A program made the translations under genes and the position numbers. Shown here piece by piece: positions 63,240 to 64,000 of a DNA stretch of 64,000 nucleotides; position 1 is the stretch's first letter; each line of letters opens with the position of its first letter. The notes beneath the pieces were generated by a model, which did not search any database, had not been told where the DNA came from, and saw only the letters and a program-made list of their open reading frames with translations. The stretch comes from Caulobacter segnis (GTDB lineage: Bacteria > Pseudomonadota > Alphaproteobacteria > Caulobacterales > Caulobacteraceae): the NCBI RefSeq assembly GCF_019931575.1, contig NZ_CP082923.1, positions 4,092,001-4,156,000 on the forward strand, read 5' to 3'.

Positions 63240-64000
63240 ATGAAGCGGTCCGCGCACTTTTTGACAGCGCTAACATCGGTCATGGCGTTCGGGAGCGTGG
63301 CGCAGGTCGCCGCCGCCGCCGAAACGGTCACGACGTCGCCCGGTGGTCGGACAGAAATCCGGATCTCGGACGAAGGTGATCAAGCCAATTTCACCTTGAA
63401 GTTCAAGGGTCAGGCCCTGGTCACGCCCTCGGCCCTGGGCCTGGCCCTCGACAAGGGCGGGGCTCTGTCGCGGAACCTGAAGATCGTCGGAACCACCACC
63501 CGCGACGTCGACCAGACCTACGAGCTGGTGGTCGGCAAGACCCGGACGGTGCGCGACCGCTTCGCCGAGACCACCGTAGAATTTCTCGAAACGGGCGGCC
63601 TGCAGCGGCGGCTGAAAGTCGTGGCCCGCGCCTATGACGACGGCGTGGCCTTCCGCTACGTGCTGCCAGACCAGCCGAGCCTGGCCGGGGTGGCGGTGCG
63701 TGGCGAGGAGACCAAGTTCGCCCTGGCCGGGGACGACCGCTGCTGGGCGCTGAACCTGGGCCGCTTCGGCACCTCGCACGAAGGCGAGTACGACCCGATC
63801 CAGGCGCGCGACTTCCGCGCCGCCGCGCTCTACGAGCTGCCGGTGGTCTGCCAGACCCCGGAAACAAAGGCGAAAGGAGCGGCCTTCGCCATCGCCGAGG
63901 CCGATCTGAAGAACTGGGCCGGCCTCTATCTGAGCGGCCGCGAGGACGGGGGCCCTGGCCTGCAGGTCAAGCTGTCGCCGCGCCTGGACGATCCCTCCAA
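63240..64000 (+). CDS. Glycoside hydrolase family 97, N-terminal part, cut by the window end
   Basis: The first 253 residues of a GH97 enzyme. A start MKRSAHFLTALTSVMAFGSVAQVAAAAE looks like a Sec signal. The N-terminal beta-sandwich follows (EIRISDEGDQANFTLKFKGQ, RDRFAETTVEFLETGG, RAYDDGVAFRYVLPDQPS), which is the GH97 N-terminal domain. Members are retaining or inverting alpha-glycosidases acting on alpha-glucosides or alpha-galactosides; the deciding catalytic residues lie beyond base 64000. GAACTCCTA stands before the ATG, so no clear ribosome binding site is seen. A XylR-like site occurs inside its signal-peptide codons (63262-63275). Divergent from GH3. Confidence 0.82.
   Translation, partial: MKRSAHFLTALTSVMAFGSVAQVAAAAETVTTSPGGRTEIRISDEGDQANFTLKFKGQALVTPSALGLALDKGGALSRNLKIVGTTTRDVDQTYELVVGKTRTVRDRFAETTVEFLETGGLQRRLKVVARAYDDGVAFRYVLPDQPSLAGVAVRGEETKFALAGDDRCWALNLGRFGTSHEGEYDPIQARDFRAAALYELPVVCQTPETKAKGAAFAIAEADLKNWAGLYLSGREDGGPGLQVKLSPRLDDPS
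63262..63275. promoter_or_regulatory. XylR-type site inside the GH97 signal-peptide codons
   Basis: TGACAGCGCTAACA fits the XylR operator TGnnAGCGCTnnCA. It lies at codons 8 to 12 of the GH97 gene. A roadblock site just after the start codon is possible, or a chance match. Confidence 0.5.

Overview
The window is GC-rich (roughly two thirds G+C), densely coded alphaproteobacterial chromosome that looks like Caulobacter. It carries a complete xylXABCD D-xylose oxidative operon whose proteins match the C. crescentus enzymes almost residue for residue, a xylE symporter, an acrAB-nodT efflux operon behind a tetR gene, and a putR/putA pair, in the order known from C. crescentus. I see no rRNA, tRNA, CRISPR array, integrase, transposase or prophage gene.

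Layout: (1) 1-8.5 kb: the end of an M61 peptidase, two hypotheticals, a GH3 glycosidase and a sialate-O-acetylesterase-type esterase, then a truncated globin with a 2OG-Fe dioxygenase. (2) 8.6-15.4 kb: a hybrid HWE histidine kinase, then a five-gene redox operon (PepSY membrane protein, DUF2271, DUF4198, ApbE, flavodoxin-type reductase) that reads as a transmembrane electron chain using a covalently flavinylated exported protein. (3) 15.5-31.5 kb: mobA, xylR, xylXABCD, a small protein near a CtrA-type site, a GNAT acetyltransferase, a TonB-dependent receptor divergent from xylE, a GH43 enzyme and a CE12-like esterase. (4) 31.5-40 kb: an MBL/beta-CASP protein, a LOG-family protein, an OmpR-type two-component pair, exported proteins, a second M61-like peptidase and a TetR repressor. 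(5) 40-53.7 kb: acrAB-nodT, small exported proteins, an Lrp regulator with divergent putA, and an alpha/beta hydrolase. (6) 53.8-64 kb: a second carbohydrate block with a GH5 mannanase-type enzyme, a GH46-like/L,D-transpeptidase fusion, a type-B carboxylesterase, a second SASA esterase, a second GH3 and the start of a GH97 enzyme.

The carbohydrate genes form one physiological theme. Exported glycosidases and esterases (several with twin-arginine leaders) would deacetylate and debranch hemicellulose. The TonB receptor and XylE would import the products. XylB, XylC, XylD, XylX and XylA would take D-xylose through xylonolactone, xylonate, 2-keto-3-deoxyxylonate and alpha-ketoglutarate semialdehyde to alpha-ketoglutarate. 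Regulation appears layered: a canonical XylR operator (TGnnAGCGCTnnCA) precedes xylX, while a sister palindrome TGnnACCGGTnnCA recurs before GH3, the TonB receptor, xylE, GH43 and the carboxylesterase, which suggests a second LacI-type regulator encoded outside the window.

The most interesting items are this ACCGGT operator set, the flavinylation operon, the GH46/L,D-transpeptidase fusion, and one inverted-repeat element lying between a glycosidase and an esterase at three separate places.
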